A DNA stretch of 11,650 nucleotides from JACDAF01 sp036276035. GTDB taxonomy: Bacteria > Chloroflexota > Limnocylindria > P2-11E. The stretch spans positions 1 to 11,650 of the forward strand of contig DASUCM010000162.1 of the NCBI GenBank assembly GCA_036276035.1, read 5' to 3'. The notes beneath the pieces were generated by a model that worked only from the letters and a program-made list of their open reading frames with translations, searched no databases and was not told the DNA's origin. A program made the position numbers and the translations under genes. This document shows positions 1 through 6,231 of the stretch, piece after piece (the first letter of the stretch is position 1; each line of letters begins with the position of its first letter).

Positions 1-2277
1 GACCTGCGGCCCGCGGTAGAGGTCCAGCAGACCGACGCTCTCGACGACCCCCTTGCCGGCGGCGCGGATCTCGCGAGCCACGTCGGCGTACGCCCGGCGC
101 TCGTCGACGACGATCGCCAGGTCGCGGCGGGCCGGCGGGTACCGCGGGGGCGTGACGGCGCGCGGTGGATCGACGTCGGCGGCAAGGGCCGCAACATCCA
201 GCTCCGCGAGGAAGGTGCTCGCCGGGAGGTCCCAGCGCTCCGCGACGCGCGGATCGACCTGGCCGACCGTGATCACGTCGCGGCCGCCCTTCGCGATGCG
301 GTACGAGCGCGCAGGGTGCAGACCGGGCGCGCCGGTGGTCGTCTCGCCCTCCTCGGACAAACGCATCGCCGCATGGATGCCGAGCACCATGCCGCGGAGG
401 TCGTCGAGGTCCCACTGGCGCGGCTGCGCGAGCCACCCATCTTCCTCGGTGCGTCCAGAGAGCAGGATCGCGCAGGTCCAGCGCTCCTCCGGCAGGTCGC
501 TCGGCCGCGGGAGGTACGCCGGCGCGATCTCGAAGAGCGCGACGCCGTCGCGGTGACGCAGGTTCCGCTGAGCGGTGTCGTACAGGCTCGCGCGGAGCGT
601 CGGACGCATGACCGACAGCGCGACGGTCGTCGGGTTCACGATGCGGAGCGGCGCGGGCGTGAGGCACGACCCGTCCCCCGTCAGGCGCTCCAGCCAGGCG
701 GGATCGATCGCGGCGTACGAGACGATCTCCTGCAGCCCGAAGCCCGCGAGCAGGTCCCGCAGCCGCTCGCGGAACGTCTCGACCGGGTGGCGCTCGTGCG
801 GCGGCAGCGGGCCCGACGGGAGCCGGGTCGGGATCCGGTCGTAGCCGACGATGCGCGCCACCTCCTCCACGACGTCCTCAGCGATGCCGACGTCCGTGCG
901 CAGCCGGGGCGCGTCGACCTCGAGCTCGTCCTGCTTCGCGCGTACGGCGAACCCGAGCCGCTCGAGCGCGGCGACGGACTCCTCACGCGGGATGTCGACC
1001 CCGAGCACACGCGGGATGTCCGCGAAGCGGAGGCGCACCGAGCCGCGTGGCCGCGGGCTCGGGTGGACGTCGACCGCGCCGGCGACCGTCGCGCCGGCGT
1101 GCTCGCGCAGCAGCCGCACCGCGCGCGCGAGCGCGAGCGGTACGAGCTCCTCGCTGAGGCCGAGCCCGAACCGCCTCGCGGCGGCGCTGCCGCTCGAGCC
1201 CTGCAGGCTGTGGCGGTCCGCGGTGCGCCGCACGCCGAGCGGCTCGAAGGACGCGCACTCGAGCGCGACCGTGCGCGTGGTCTCCCGGATCTCGCTGTCC
1301 TCGCCGCCCATGATCCCGGCCAGGCCGAGCGCGCGCTCGTCGTCGGCGATCACGAGATCCGTGGCGTCCAGCTCGCGGTCGACGCCGTCGAGCGTGCGCA
1401 GGCGCTCGCCCTTGCGCGCCCGGCGCGCGACGAGCGCGCGACCGGCGAGGCGATCGGCGTCGTAGGCGTGCAGCGGCTGGCCGAGCTCGAGCATGACGTA
1501 GTTCGTCACGTCGACGACGACGGAGATCGGCCGCATCCCCGCGAGCGTGAGGCGCCGCTGCATCCACTCCGGGGACGGCCCGTGCCGCACGCCCTCGAGG
1601 TAGGCCGCCGCGAACCGCGGGCAGCCCGCGGCGTCGTCGATACGGACGCGGAGGAGCTTCTGGTCGAGCCTCGCCGGGAGCGGGTCGGCCTCTGGCTCGC
1701 GCAGGCGCTTCGACTCGACCGCGCTCACCTCGCGCGCGACACCGACGATCGCGAGGACGTCGGGCCGGTTCGGCGCGATCTCGCAGTGGATGACCGCGTC
1801 CCCCAGTGCGTCACGCAGCGGCGCGCCGACCTGGAGCGCAGGGTCGAGGATGAGGATGCCGTCGTGGTCCTCTCCGAGGCCGAGCTCCTTCGCCGACATG
1901 ACCATGCCCTCGCTCGGCACCCCCCGCATCGGCTTCGGCTTCAGCACCGTCGGCTTGCCCGTGTGGCCATCGAGGTACGTGGCGCCCGCCTCAGCGAACG
2001 GCACGAGGTCGCCGGGCTTCATATTCATGGCACCCGTGACGACGGTCTTGCGGCGTCCCTGACCGTACTCGACGACGGCGAGCAGCAGCTTGTCCGCATC
2101 GGGGTGCTTCTCGAGCGACGCGATGCGGCCGACCCAGATCTTGTCGTCCCAGGCGCCCGTCCGCTCCACGCGATCGACCTCGGTGCCGGCCATGTGGAGA
2201 CGCTGTGCGGTCGCGTCGACGTCCTCGACGTCGACGTACTCGCGCAGCCACGAGACCGGCACCTTCAGTGACGGCAC
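1..2277 (-). CDS. pheT: Phenylalanyl-tRNA synthetase beta subunit, 3' end cut by window edge
   Basis: Beta subunit of the cytoplasmic (alpha-beta)2 enzyme that charges tRNA-Phe. It binds tRNA and carries the editing site that clears mischarged Tyr-tRNA-Phe. The frame is open for 759 codons to base 1. The N-terminus reads VPSLKVPVSWLREYVD, typical of PheT. An EMAP-like tRNA-binding domain lies at about residues 40-150 (WVGRIASLEKHPDADKL). The B3/B4 editing region follows, with EIAPNRPDVL near 167 and DVTNYVMLELGQPLHAYD near 256-273. The B5 region is at about 410-485 (DVVEEVARIVGYDRIP). The frame ends inside the C-terminal anticodon-binding FDX-ACB domain (RRDLAIVVDE, DLYRGPQV). The family is near 800 residues, so about 40-55 are probably missing beyond the edge. 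The GTG at 2277 has GGGAG 9 bases upstream and lies 22 bases after the pheS stop. No in-frame start precedes it between the genes. It is almost certainly co-transcribed with pheS and so under the same T-box. Confidence 0.96.
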   Translation of the reverse strand, partial: MPSLKVPVSWLREYVDVEDVDATAQRLHMAGTEVDRVERTGAWDDKIWVGRIASLEKHPDADKLLLAVVEYGQGRRKTVVTGAMNMKPGDLVPFAEAGATYLDGHTGKPTVLKPKPMRGVPSEGMVMSAKELGLGEDHDGILILDPALQVGAPLRDALGDAVIHCEIAPNRPDVLAIVGVAREVSAVESKRLREPEADPLPARLDQKLLRVRIDDAAGCPRFAAAYLEGVRHGPSPEWMQRRLTLAGMRPISVVVDVTNYVMLELGQPLHAYDADRLAGRALVARRARKGERLRTLDGVDRELDATDLVIADDERALGLAGIMGGEDSEIRETTRTVALECASFEPLGVRRTADRHSLQGSSGSAAARRFGLGLSEELVPLALARAVRLLREHAGATVAGAVDVHPSPRPRGSVRLRFADIPRVLGVDIPREESVAALERLGFAVRAKQDELEVDAPRLRTDVGIAEDVVEEVARIVGYDRIPTRLPSGPLPPHERHPVETFRERLRDLLAGFGLQEIVSYAAIDPAWLERLTGDGSCLTPAPLRIVNPTTVALSVMRPTLRASLYDTAQRNLRHRDGVALFEIAPAYLPRPSDLPEERWTCAILLSGRTEEDGWLAQPRQWDLDDLRGMVLGIHAAMRLSEEGETTTGAPGLHPARSYRIAKGGRDVITVGQVDPRVAERWDLPASTFLAELDVAALAADVDPPRAVTPPRYPPARRDLAIVVDERRAYADVAREIRAAGKGVVESVGLLDLYRGPQV

Positions 2278-2299
2278 TAGCTCGAGCTCCCGATCCGGC

Positions 2300-3361
2300 T
2301 CACACGGATTCCAGGTAGCGCAGGTCGTTCTGGTGGAAGAGGCGGATGTCGGGCGTGCCGGTCAGCAGCATCGCGAGGCGCTCGACGCCGCCGCCGAACG
2401 CGAACCCCTGGTGCTTCGCCGGGTCGTAGCCGACGCGGCGGAGCGCCTCGGGGTGGACCATCCCGCAGCCCGCCGCCTCGATCCAGGCGCTCCCGCCGCA
2501 GGTGCGGCACTTCCCCTCGTTCGTCGTGCCGGTGCCGTCGCAGGCGAAGCAGTCGAACGCGATCTCCGCAGAGGGCTCCGTGAACGGGAAGTAGTCCGGG
2601 CGGAACTTCACCTTGCGCTCGCCGCCGAACATCTGGCGGGCGAACGAGTACAGGACCCCCTTGAGGTCGGCCATCGAGAGCTGCTCGTCGATGGCGAGCC
2701 CCTCGTACTGGAAGAACACGCTTTCGTGCGTCGCGTCCGTCGCCTCGAAGCGGTAGCAGCGGCCGGGGATGCAGACGCGGACCGGAGGCTTGCGCTGCTC
2801 CATGATCCGGATCTGCATCGGTGAGGTGTGCGTGCGCAGCAGCATCGGCTGCTCCGCGTGGTCGCCGAGCGGGTTCGAGATCCAGAGCGTGTTGAACTTG
2901 TCCCGCGCCGGATGGTCGCGCGGGATGTTCAGGGCCTCGAAGTTGTAGTAATCCCACTCGACCTCGGGACCTTCGACGCTCTCGAAGCCCATCGTCGCGA
3001 GGACCCGCGAGATCTCGCGCATCGTCCGCGAGATCGGGTGGAGCCGGCCGAGGCGGATCCGGCGCGGCGGCAGCGTGAGGTCCTCGGCGCCCGCGGAGAG
3101 CTCGCGCTCGAGCGTCGCGTTCCGCAGCTCGGCGGCGCGCTGCTCGAGCGCGGCCTCGACGCGCGCTTTCGCCTCGTTCGCCGCCGCGCCGTGCGCGGGC
3201 CGCTGCTCGACGGGCAGCTTCGCGGTCTCGCGCAGCGCCCGTGTGAGCTCGCCATCCTTCCGCCCGAGGTAGCGGGCGCGGATCGTCTCGAGGGCGGCTT
3301 CGTCCGGCGCGCCGGCGATCTCGCCGAGCGCCCGGTCCGCCAGCTCGCTTACTTGGCTCAT
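2300..3361 (-). CDS. pheS: Phenylalanyl-tRNA synthetase alpha subunit
   Basis: Catalytic alpha subunit: ATP-dependent activation of phenylalanine and its transfer to tRNA-Phe. The protein has 353 residues, normal for the family. Residues 1-90 form the usual charged, helical, coiled-coil-like tRNA-binding arm. The class II core follows: LHPISRTMREISRVLATMGF near 107-126, GPEVEWDYYNFEALNIPRDH near 131-150, motif 2 around RCYRFEATDATHES (201-214), and motif 3 GFAFGGGVERLAML at 319-332. Two CxxC pairs (Cys271/Cys274 and Cys285/Cys288) precede the conserved GCGMVHPEAL block. Similar Cys-rich insertions occur in Gram-positive PheS and probably bind zinc. The ATG at 3361 has AAAGGA four bases upstream. 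The gene follows a T-box leader and precedes pheT by 22 bases. Confidence 0.98.
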   Translation of the reverse strand: MSQVSELADRALGEIAGAPDEAALETIRARYLGRKDGELTRALRETAKLPVEQRPAHGAAANEAKARVEAALEQRAAELRNATLERELSAGAEDLTLPPRRIRLGRLHPISRTMREISRVLATMGFESVEGPEVEWDYYNFEALNIPRDHPARDKFNTLWISNPLGDHAEQPMLLRTHTSPMQIRIMEQRKPPVRVCIPGRCYRFEATDATHESVFFQYEGLAIDEQLSMADLKGVLYSFARQMFGGERKVKFRPDYFPFTEPSAEIAFDCFACDGTGTTNEGKCRTCGGSAWIEAAGCGMVHPEALRRVGYDPAKHQGFAFGGGVERLAMLLTGTPDIRLFHQNDLRYLESV

Positions 3362-3372
3362 TGCGTCCTTTC

Positions 3373-3409
3373 AAACGAAAACGCCCTCGTCCCCAACGGG
3401 ACGAAGGCG
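3373..3409 (-). terminator. T-box intrinsic terminator before pheS
   Basis: Read on the minus strand, a 12-bp stem (3398-3409 with 3382-3393, one G-U pair) closes a 4-base loop and is followed by UUUUCGUUU (3373-3381). The 5' arm contains the CGUCCC that would otherwise form the antiterminator, so the two folds exclude each other. The U-tract ends just before the pheS ribosome binding site. Confidence 0.92.
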
Positions 3410-3615
3410 CTGCCTCCGCGGTACCACCCTGTTTGATGCCGCTCGCGCGGCACCCACTCGCTCGAGAGCGCTATCGGGCTCATCCCGGGTGACGTTTCCT
3501 CGTCACCGGCTCAGGAGCGAACTTCCCGGTCCCTGTCTCCGCTGCGGGATCTCAGTCGCGTCCCGCATTCCCTGTCGCGGCGGAGTCCCGGTACTCCTCT
3601 CCGTCTGCGCCGTCT
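3382..3615 (-). promoter_or_regulatory. T-box riboswitch leader of pheST, Phe specifier
   Basis: On the minus strand this leader has the parts of a transcriptional T-box in order. Stem I begins near 3605 with GAGGAGUACC, whose AGGAG can pair with CUCCU just after the specifier. The likely specifier is UUC (3519-3521) in the context GGGAAG-UUC-GCUCCUGAG, which reads phenylalanine and matches the downstream gene. Stem II is a perfect 7-bp hairpin, GGUGACG/CGUCACC (3488-3494 with 3501-3507). A further hairpin pairs GUGCCGC with GCGGCAU just before the T-box. The T-box AGGGUGGUACCGCG lies at 3417-3430. UGGU (3423-3426) would pair with an uncharged 3' end having discriminator A73, the usual base of tRNA-Phe. 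CGUCCC (3398-3403) can pair either with GGGUGG as antiterminator or within the terminator. When Phe-tRNA is scarce, uncharged tRNA should favour read-through into pheST. The stem I boundary is approximate. Confidence 0.93.
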
Positions 3616-3622
3616 TGGGTCG

Positions 3623-4000
3623 CTAGCTCGCGTTCGTCTCGCGCTTCGCCTTCGTGTCCTTCGCGAGCTCCGCGTAGTGGCGGAAGATCTTCGGGTCGCG
3701 CACGGCCATGTCCGCGAGGACCTTGCGGTCGAGCTGCACGCCCGCGGTCCGCAGCGCCGCCATCAGGCGGCTGTACGAGACGCCCGACTCGCGCGAAGCG
3801 GCGTTGATGCGCGCGATCCAGAGCGCGCGGAACTGCTGCTTCCGGGCGCGGCGGTCACGGTACGCGTACGAGAGCGCGTGGATCGCGGCCTCGCGGGCGG
3901 GACGGACGAGCTTGCGCTTCGCGCCGCGACGGCCCTCCGCCTCGGACAGCAGCTTCTTGTGCTTCTTGTGGGCGGCGACGCCGCGCTTCACACGTGACAT
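3623..4000 (-). CDS. rplT: 50S ribosomal protein L20
   Basis: Basic large-subunit protein that binds 23S rRNA early in 50S assembly; in several bacteria it also represses its own operon. The 125 residues are close to the usual 115-120. The start MSRVKRGVAAHKKHKK, the block SYAYRDRRARKQQFRALWI (about 44-62), the INAASRESGVSYS region and the conserved end (LADMAVRDPKIF) identify L20. The C-terminus has a short charged extension (KDTKAKRETNAS). The ATG at 4000 follows a GAGGT ribosome binding site and lies 31 bases after the rpmI stop. The next gene downstream is pheS, after the T-box leader, with almost no spare sequence between the rplT stop and stem I. Confidence 0.98.
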   Translation of the reverse strand: MSRVKRGVAAHKKHKKLLSEAEGRRGAKRKLVRPAREAAIHALSYAYRDRRARKQQFRALWIARINAASRESGVSYSRLMAALRTAGVQLDRKVLADMAVRDPKIFRHYAELAKDTKAKRETNAS

Positions 4001-4031
4001 GCGTTACCTCGTTCCAGCCGCCGCGCGGCTT

Positions 4032-4226
4032 CTACAGATTCGGCAGGAGCTTGCGGACCAGCTTGAGGTCGCCCTTCGAGACCAGGCCCTTCCCGGCGTG
4101 ACGACGCTTGCGTGCCGCACTCTTGTGCGCGTTGAGGTGGCCCTTGTAGGCCTTCGCGCGCGTGATCTTGCCCTTGCCGGTGACGCCGAACCGCTTCTTG
4201 GCCCCGCTGTGGGTCTTCTGCTTCAC
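4032..4226 (-). CDS. rpmI: 50S ribosomal protein L35
   Basis: Small basic protein of the large ribosomal subunit. The 64 residues match the family length. The signature is complete: a MKQKTHSGAKKRFGVTGKGK N-terminus, a central Lys/Arg-rich part with AHKSAARKRRHAG, and an end in LVRKLLPNL. The start is GTG (4224-4226) with AAGGGGGA just upstream. It lies 52 bases after the infC stop and 31 bases before rplT, in the standard infC-rpmI-rplT order. The infC-rpmI gap can form overlapping hairpins just 5' of its ribosome binding site. Confidence 0.97.
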   Translation of the reverse strand: MKQKTHSGAKKRFGVTGKGKITRAKAYKGHLNAHKSAARKRRHAGKGLVSKGDLKLVRKLLPNL

Positions 4227-4245
4227 GGCGTCCCCCTTCCCATCA

Positions 4246-4276
4246 GGCGGTCATCCGCCGTACGAGAAGTGTACGG
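4246..4276 (-). promoter_or_regulatory. Overlapping hairpins in the infC-rpmI gap, possible translational control element
   Basis: Minus-strand RNA here can form CCGUAC(4276-4271)/GUACGG(4263-4258) with a 7-base loop, or GGCGG/CCGCC (4259-4255 with 4250-4246) with an AUGA loop. The two share bases 4258-4259, so they compete at the edges. They end a few bases before the rpmI ribosome binding site. In E. coli, L20 represses rpmI-rplT by binding RNA in this same gap, so a similar role is possible. Only the inverted repeats are seen; L20 binding is inferred. There is no U-tract, so it is not an intrinsic terminator. Confidence 0.35.
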
Positions 4277-4278
4277 GA

Positions 4279-5028
4279 CTAAGCGGGTCTGCTGCGAGCG
4301 GGCGGGCGCGGCGCCGCTGCCGGACCGGGCGCCGAGGGGGCGGTCGCCGCACGCGGCGCGGGGGTCGGCGCGGTCGCGGGCCGCGGCGCGGCTGCGGGCG
4401 TCGCCGCTGCAGGTCGCGGAGCGGGGCGCGGGGCGGGCGTGCCGGCGCCTGGTCCCTGCGACGGGGGCTGCGGCGCCTGCGGGGGCGTGCCGGTGGCGCG
4501 CGGCGCGTTCTGCGTCTGCACCGGGCGGACGGGGTTCATGACCATGATCATCTGGCGGCCTTCGAGGAGCGGCATCCGCTCGATGACCCCGTGCTCCTTC
4601 AAGCGCTCGCCCATCGAGAGGAGCAGGGCTCGCCCGCGGTCCGGGTGCGCGAGCTCGCGGCCGCGGAAGCGCACCGTGATCTTCAGCTTGTCGCCCTCGT
4701 CGAGGAAGCGGGCGGCAGCCTTCATCTTCGTCTCGATGTCGTGCTCGTCGATCTTCGGCGCCATCCGGATCTCCTTCCAGATGACGGCCTTCTGCTTCTT
4801 CTTCGCTTCCTTGAGCTTCTGCTGCTCGTCGAAGCGGTACTTCCCGTAGTCGCCGATCTTGGCGACCGGCGGCTGGGCGTTCGGGGCGATCTCCATGAGG
4901 TCGAACCCCTCGCTCTGCGCGAGCGCGAGCGCACGCGGCGTCGGCACCACACCGAGCTGCTGTCCATCGGCGCCGATCAGGCGAACGGTCGGGACGCGGA
5001 TCGCATCGTTGACCCGGAGTTCCGCTAT
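4279..5028 (-). CDS. infC: Translation initiation factor IF-3, probable AUA start and long Pro/Ala-rich tail
   Basis: IF-3 binds the 30S subunit, blocks premature 50S joining and checks the start codon and initiator tRNA. From the proposed start the N-domain reads (M)AELRVNDAIRVPTVRLIGAD, matching the family's RINxxIRxxxVRLIG block. GDYGKYRFDEQQKLKEAKKK forms the linker helix and KEIRMAPKIDEHD the start of the C-domain, which ends at MIMVMNP (about residue 166). The frame stays open upstream to a TGA but holds no ATG, GTG or TTG before the conserved block. The first GTG (4950) would remove about 26 conserved residues. The best start is AUA at 5026-5028, 8 bases after AAGGAG. This gives 249 residues against the usual 170-180. 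The last 83 form a low-complexity tail rich in Pro and Ala (repeats such as APRPAPRPA), probably disordered. It is followed by rpmI and preceded by the GNAT gene 72 bases away. Confidence 0.95.
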   Translation of the reverse strand: MAELRVNDAIRVPTVRLIGADGQQLGVVPTPRALALAQSEGFDLMEIAPNAQPPVAKIGDYGKYRFDEQQKLKEAKKKQKAVIWKEIRMAPKIDEHDIETKMKAAARFLDEGDKLKITVRFRGRELAHPDRGRALLLSMGERLKEHGVIERMPLLEGRQMIMVMNPVRPVQTQNAPRATGTPPQAPQPPSQGPGAGTPAPRPAPRPAAATPAAAPRPATAPTPAPRAATAPSAPGPAAAPRPPARSRPA

Positions 5029-5042
5029 CGGCGGGACTCCTT
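5026..5042 (-). promoter_or_regulatory. infC ribosome binding site with AUA start codon
   Basis: AAGGAG (5037-5042) stands 8 bases before AUA (5026-5028), the spacing of a strong initiation site. Codons between the upstream TGA and the conserved IF-3 block include no standard start. E. coli infC uses AUU, which lets IF-3 repress its own translation by rejecting weak start codons. AUA should behave in the same way. A 6-bp pairing, CGGGAC (5068-5063) with GUCCCG (5037-5032), could cover the last G of the ribosome binding site. Confidence 0.8.
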
Positions 5043-5100
5043 GCTGACGTGGCTCAGATCGCGTCCCGTTGGGTGAGGTCGGTCAATCGGGAGAAGGATA

Positions 5101-6231
5101 TCACCGTCCGAGGAGCCGCTCGAGGTGCGCCTTCGTCTCCGGCCACTCCGGCTCGACCACCGAGAAGACGACCGACGTGCGGTGGGTGCCGTCCGGGCGC
5201 AAGCGCTCGCTGCGGAGCTCGCCCTCCTTCTTCGCCCCGATGCGCGCGATCGCCTGCTGCGAGCGCTCGTTCCGGACGTCCGTCTGGAGCCACACGCGGA
5301 TCGCGCCCAGGCCGAAGGCATGGGACAGCAGGAGGTACTTCGCTTCCGTGTTCACCGCCGTCCGGCGGGCGCTCTTCCCGTACCAGGTGTAGCCGATCTC
5401 GAGCGAGCGCTGAACGCGGTCGATGTGCGCGTACCGCGTGGAGCCGATGACCTCGCCGTCCGGCCGCTTCACGACGAAGGGGACCTGCGTGCCGAGGACC
5501 TGCTCGTCGAGCGCCGTGCGGATGTACCGGGCGTAGCCCGCGACGCCGGCGGGCCGTCCCGCCATCCAGCGCCAGATGTCGTCCTCATCCCCCGCCTCGA
5601 AGAACTCCTGCGCGTGCTCCATCCGGAGCGGCTCGAGGCGCACGTGCTCGCCGGCGAGCGTGACCGGCGCGGGGTCGAAGGATGGTCGCGCGCGCCCTTT
5701 GACGAGGCCCATCACCGCCGCGTCGGCCCAGCCGCCATCGGTCGCGCGGATCCCGTCGCGCTCGATGCCTTCCACCTCGAAGCCGGCCTTCTTGTACGAG
5801 GCGACGGCCCGGTCGTTCGTCGCCGCGACGTGGAGCCGGATCCGGTGCATGCCGCGATCGTCCAGGAGATGCCGGATCAGGAGCCGGACAGCATCTGTGC
5901 CGAGGCCCTTGCCCCAGAGCGCCTTCTCCCCGATCCCGATGCCGATGTCCACGTTCCCGTGACGCTCGTTCAGCCGGCGGAAGTTCGCGAAGCCGATGAC
6001 CGCACCGTCGTGCTCCACGGCGAAGAGCGCGGTGTCGGGCGCCGCGGGGTCGGCGGCCTGGAAGCGGGCCCAGAAGGCGCGCGCCTCATCGAGAGACATC
6101 GGCCCGTGCCAGCCGCCCCACTGGTGGGTCTGGAACTCCTCGTCACTGAACCAGCGCGACAGGTGGGCTGACTCCGCTTCGGTCATCGCTCGCAGCGTGA
6201 CGCGGTCGCGGGTGAGGACGGGCAGGCTCAC
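5101..6231 (-). CDS. Tandem-domain GNAT N-acetyltransferase, coupled to thrS
   Basis: Two acetyl-CoA-dependent GNAT domains in one 376-residue chain. Domain 1 (about 1-180) begins VLTRDRVTLRAM, has the acetyl-CoA loop at WGKGLGTDA (107-114) and the helix block ATNDRAVASYKKAGFEVEG (137-155), as in the RimJ/RimL/SpeG-like Acetyltransf_3 type. Domain 2 (about 187-376) begins VTLAGEHVRLEPL, has a changed acetyl-CoA loop (YGKSARRTAVNTEAKYLL), then DVRNERSQQAIARIGAKKEG, and the typical end SVVEPEWPETKAHLERLL. Substrate unknown: a protein N-terminus, an amino acid and a small molecule are all possible. The GTG at 6231 overlaps the thrS stop in a GTGA, with GAGGA upstream, so translation is probably coupled to thrS and both lie under the same T-box. 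It sits between thrS and infC, which are adjacent in E. coli. Confidence 0.9.
   Translation of the reverse strand: MSLPVLTRDRVTLRAMTEAESAHLSRWFSDEEFQTHQWGGWHGPMSLDEARAFWARFQAADPAAPDTALFAVEHDGAVIGFANFRRLNERHGNVDIGIGIGEKALWGKGLGTDAVRLLIRHLLDDRGMHRIRLHVAATNDRAVASYKKAGFEVEGIERDGIRATDGGWADAAVMGLVKGRARPSFDPAPVTLAGEHVRLEPLRMEHAQEFFEAGDEDDIWRWMAGRPAGVAGYARYIRTALDEQVLGTQVPFVVKRPDGEVIGSTRYAHIDRVQRSLEIGYTWYGKSARRTAVNTEAKYLLLSHAFGLGAIRVWLQTDVRNERSQQAIARIGAKKEGELRSERLRPDGTHRTSVVFSVVEPEWPETKAHLERLLGR

Noticed and set aside
316..2271. 651-codon plus-strand open frame opposite pheT
   Set aside because: Arg/Ala/Glu-rich shadow frame typical of high-GC DNA. The minus strand encodes a full set of PheT domains over the same span.
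2277..3374. 365-codon minus-strand frame overlapping pheS
   Set aside because: Low-complexity Arg/Ala/Pro translation with no domain. pheS in the neighbouring frame has all class II motifs and a good ribosome binding site.
4950..4952. GTG at about 4948-4950 as the infC start
   Set aside because: It would delete the conserved N-terminal IF-3 block (RVNDAIRVPTVRLIG), which is present in frame upstream, and has no ribosome binding site.
5081..5086. TTGACC on the minus strand as a -35 for an infC promoter
   Set aside because: No acceptable -10 lies 16-18 bases downstream; the best is CGCGAT. Not enough to call.
5125..6171. 348-codon plus-strand frame opposite the GNAT gene
   Set aside because: Shadow of the acetyltransferase; its composition mirrors the complementary codons and shows no family motif.
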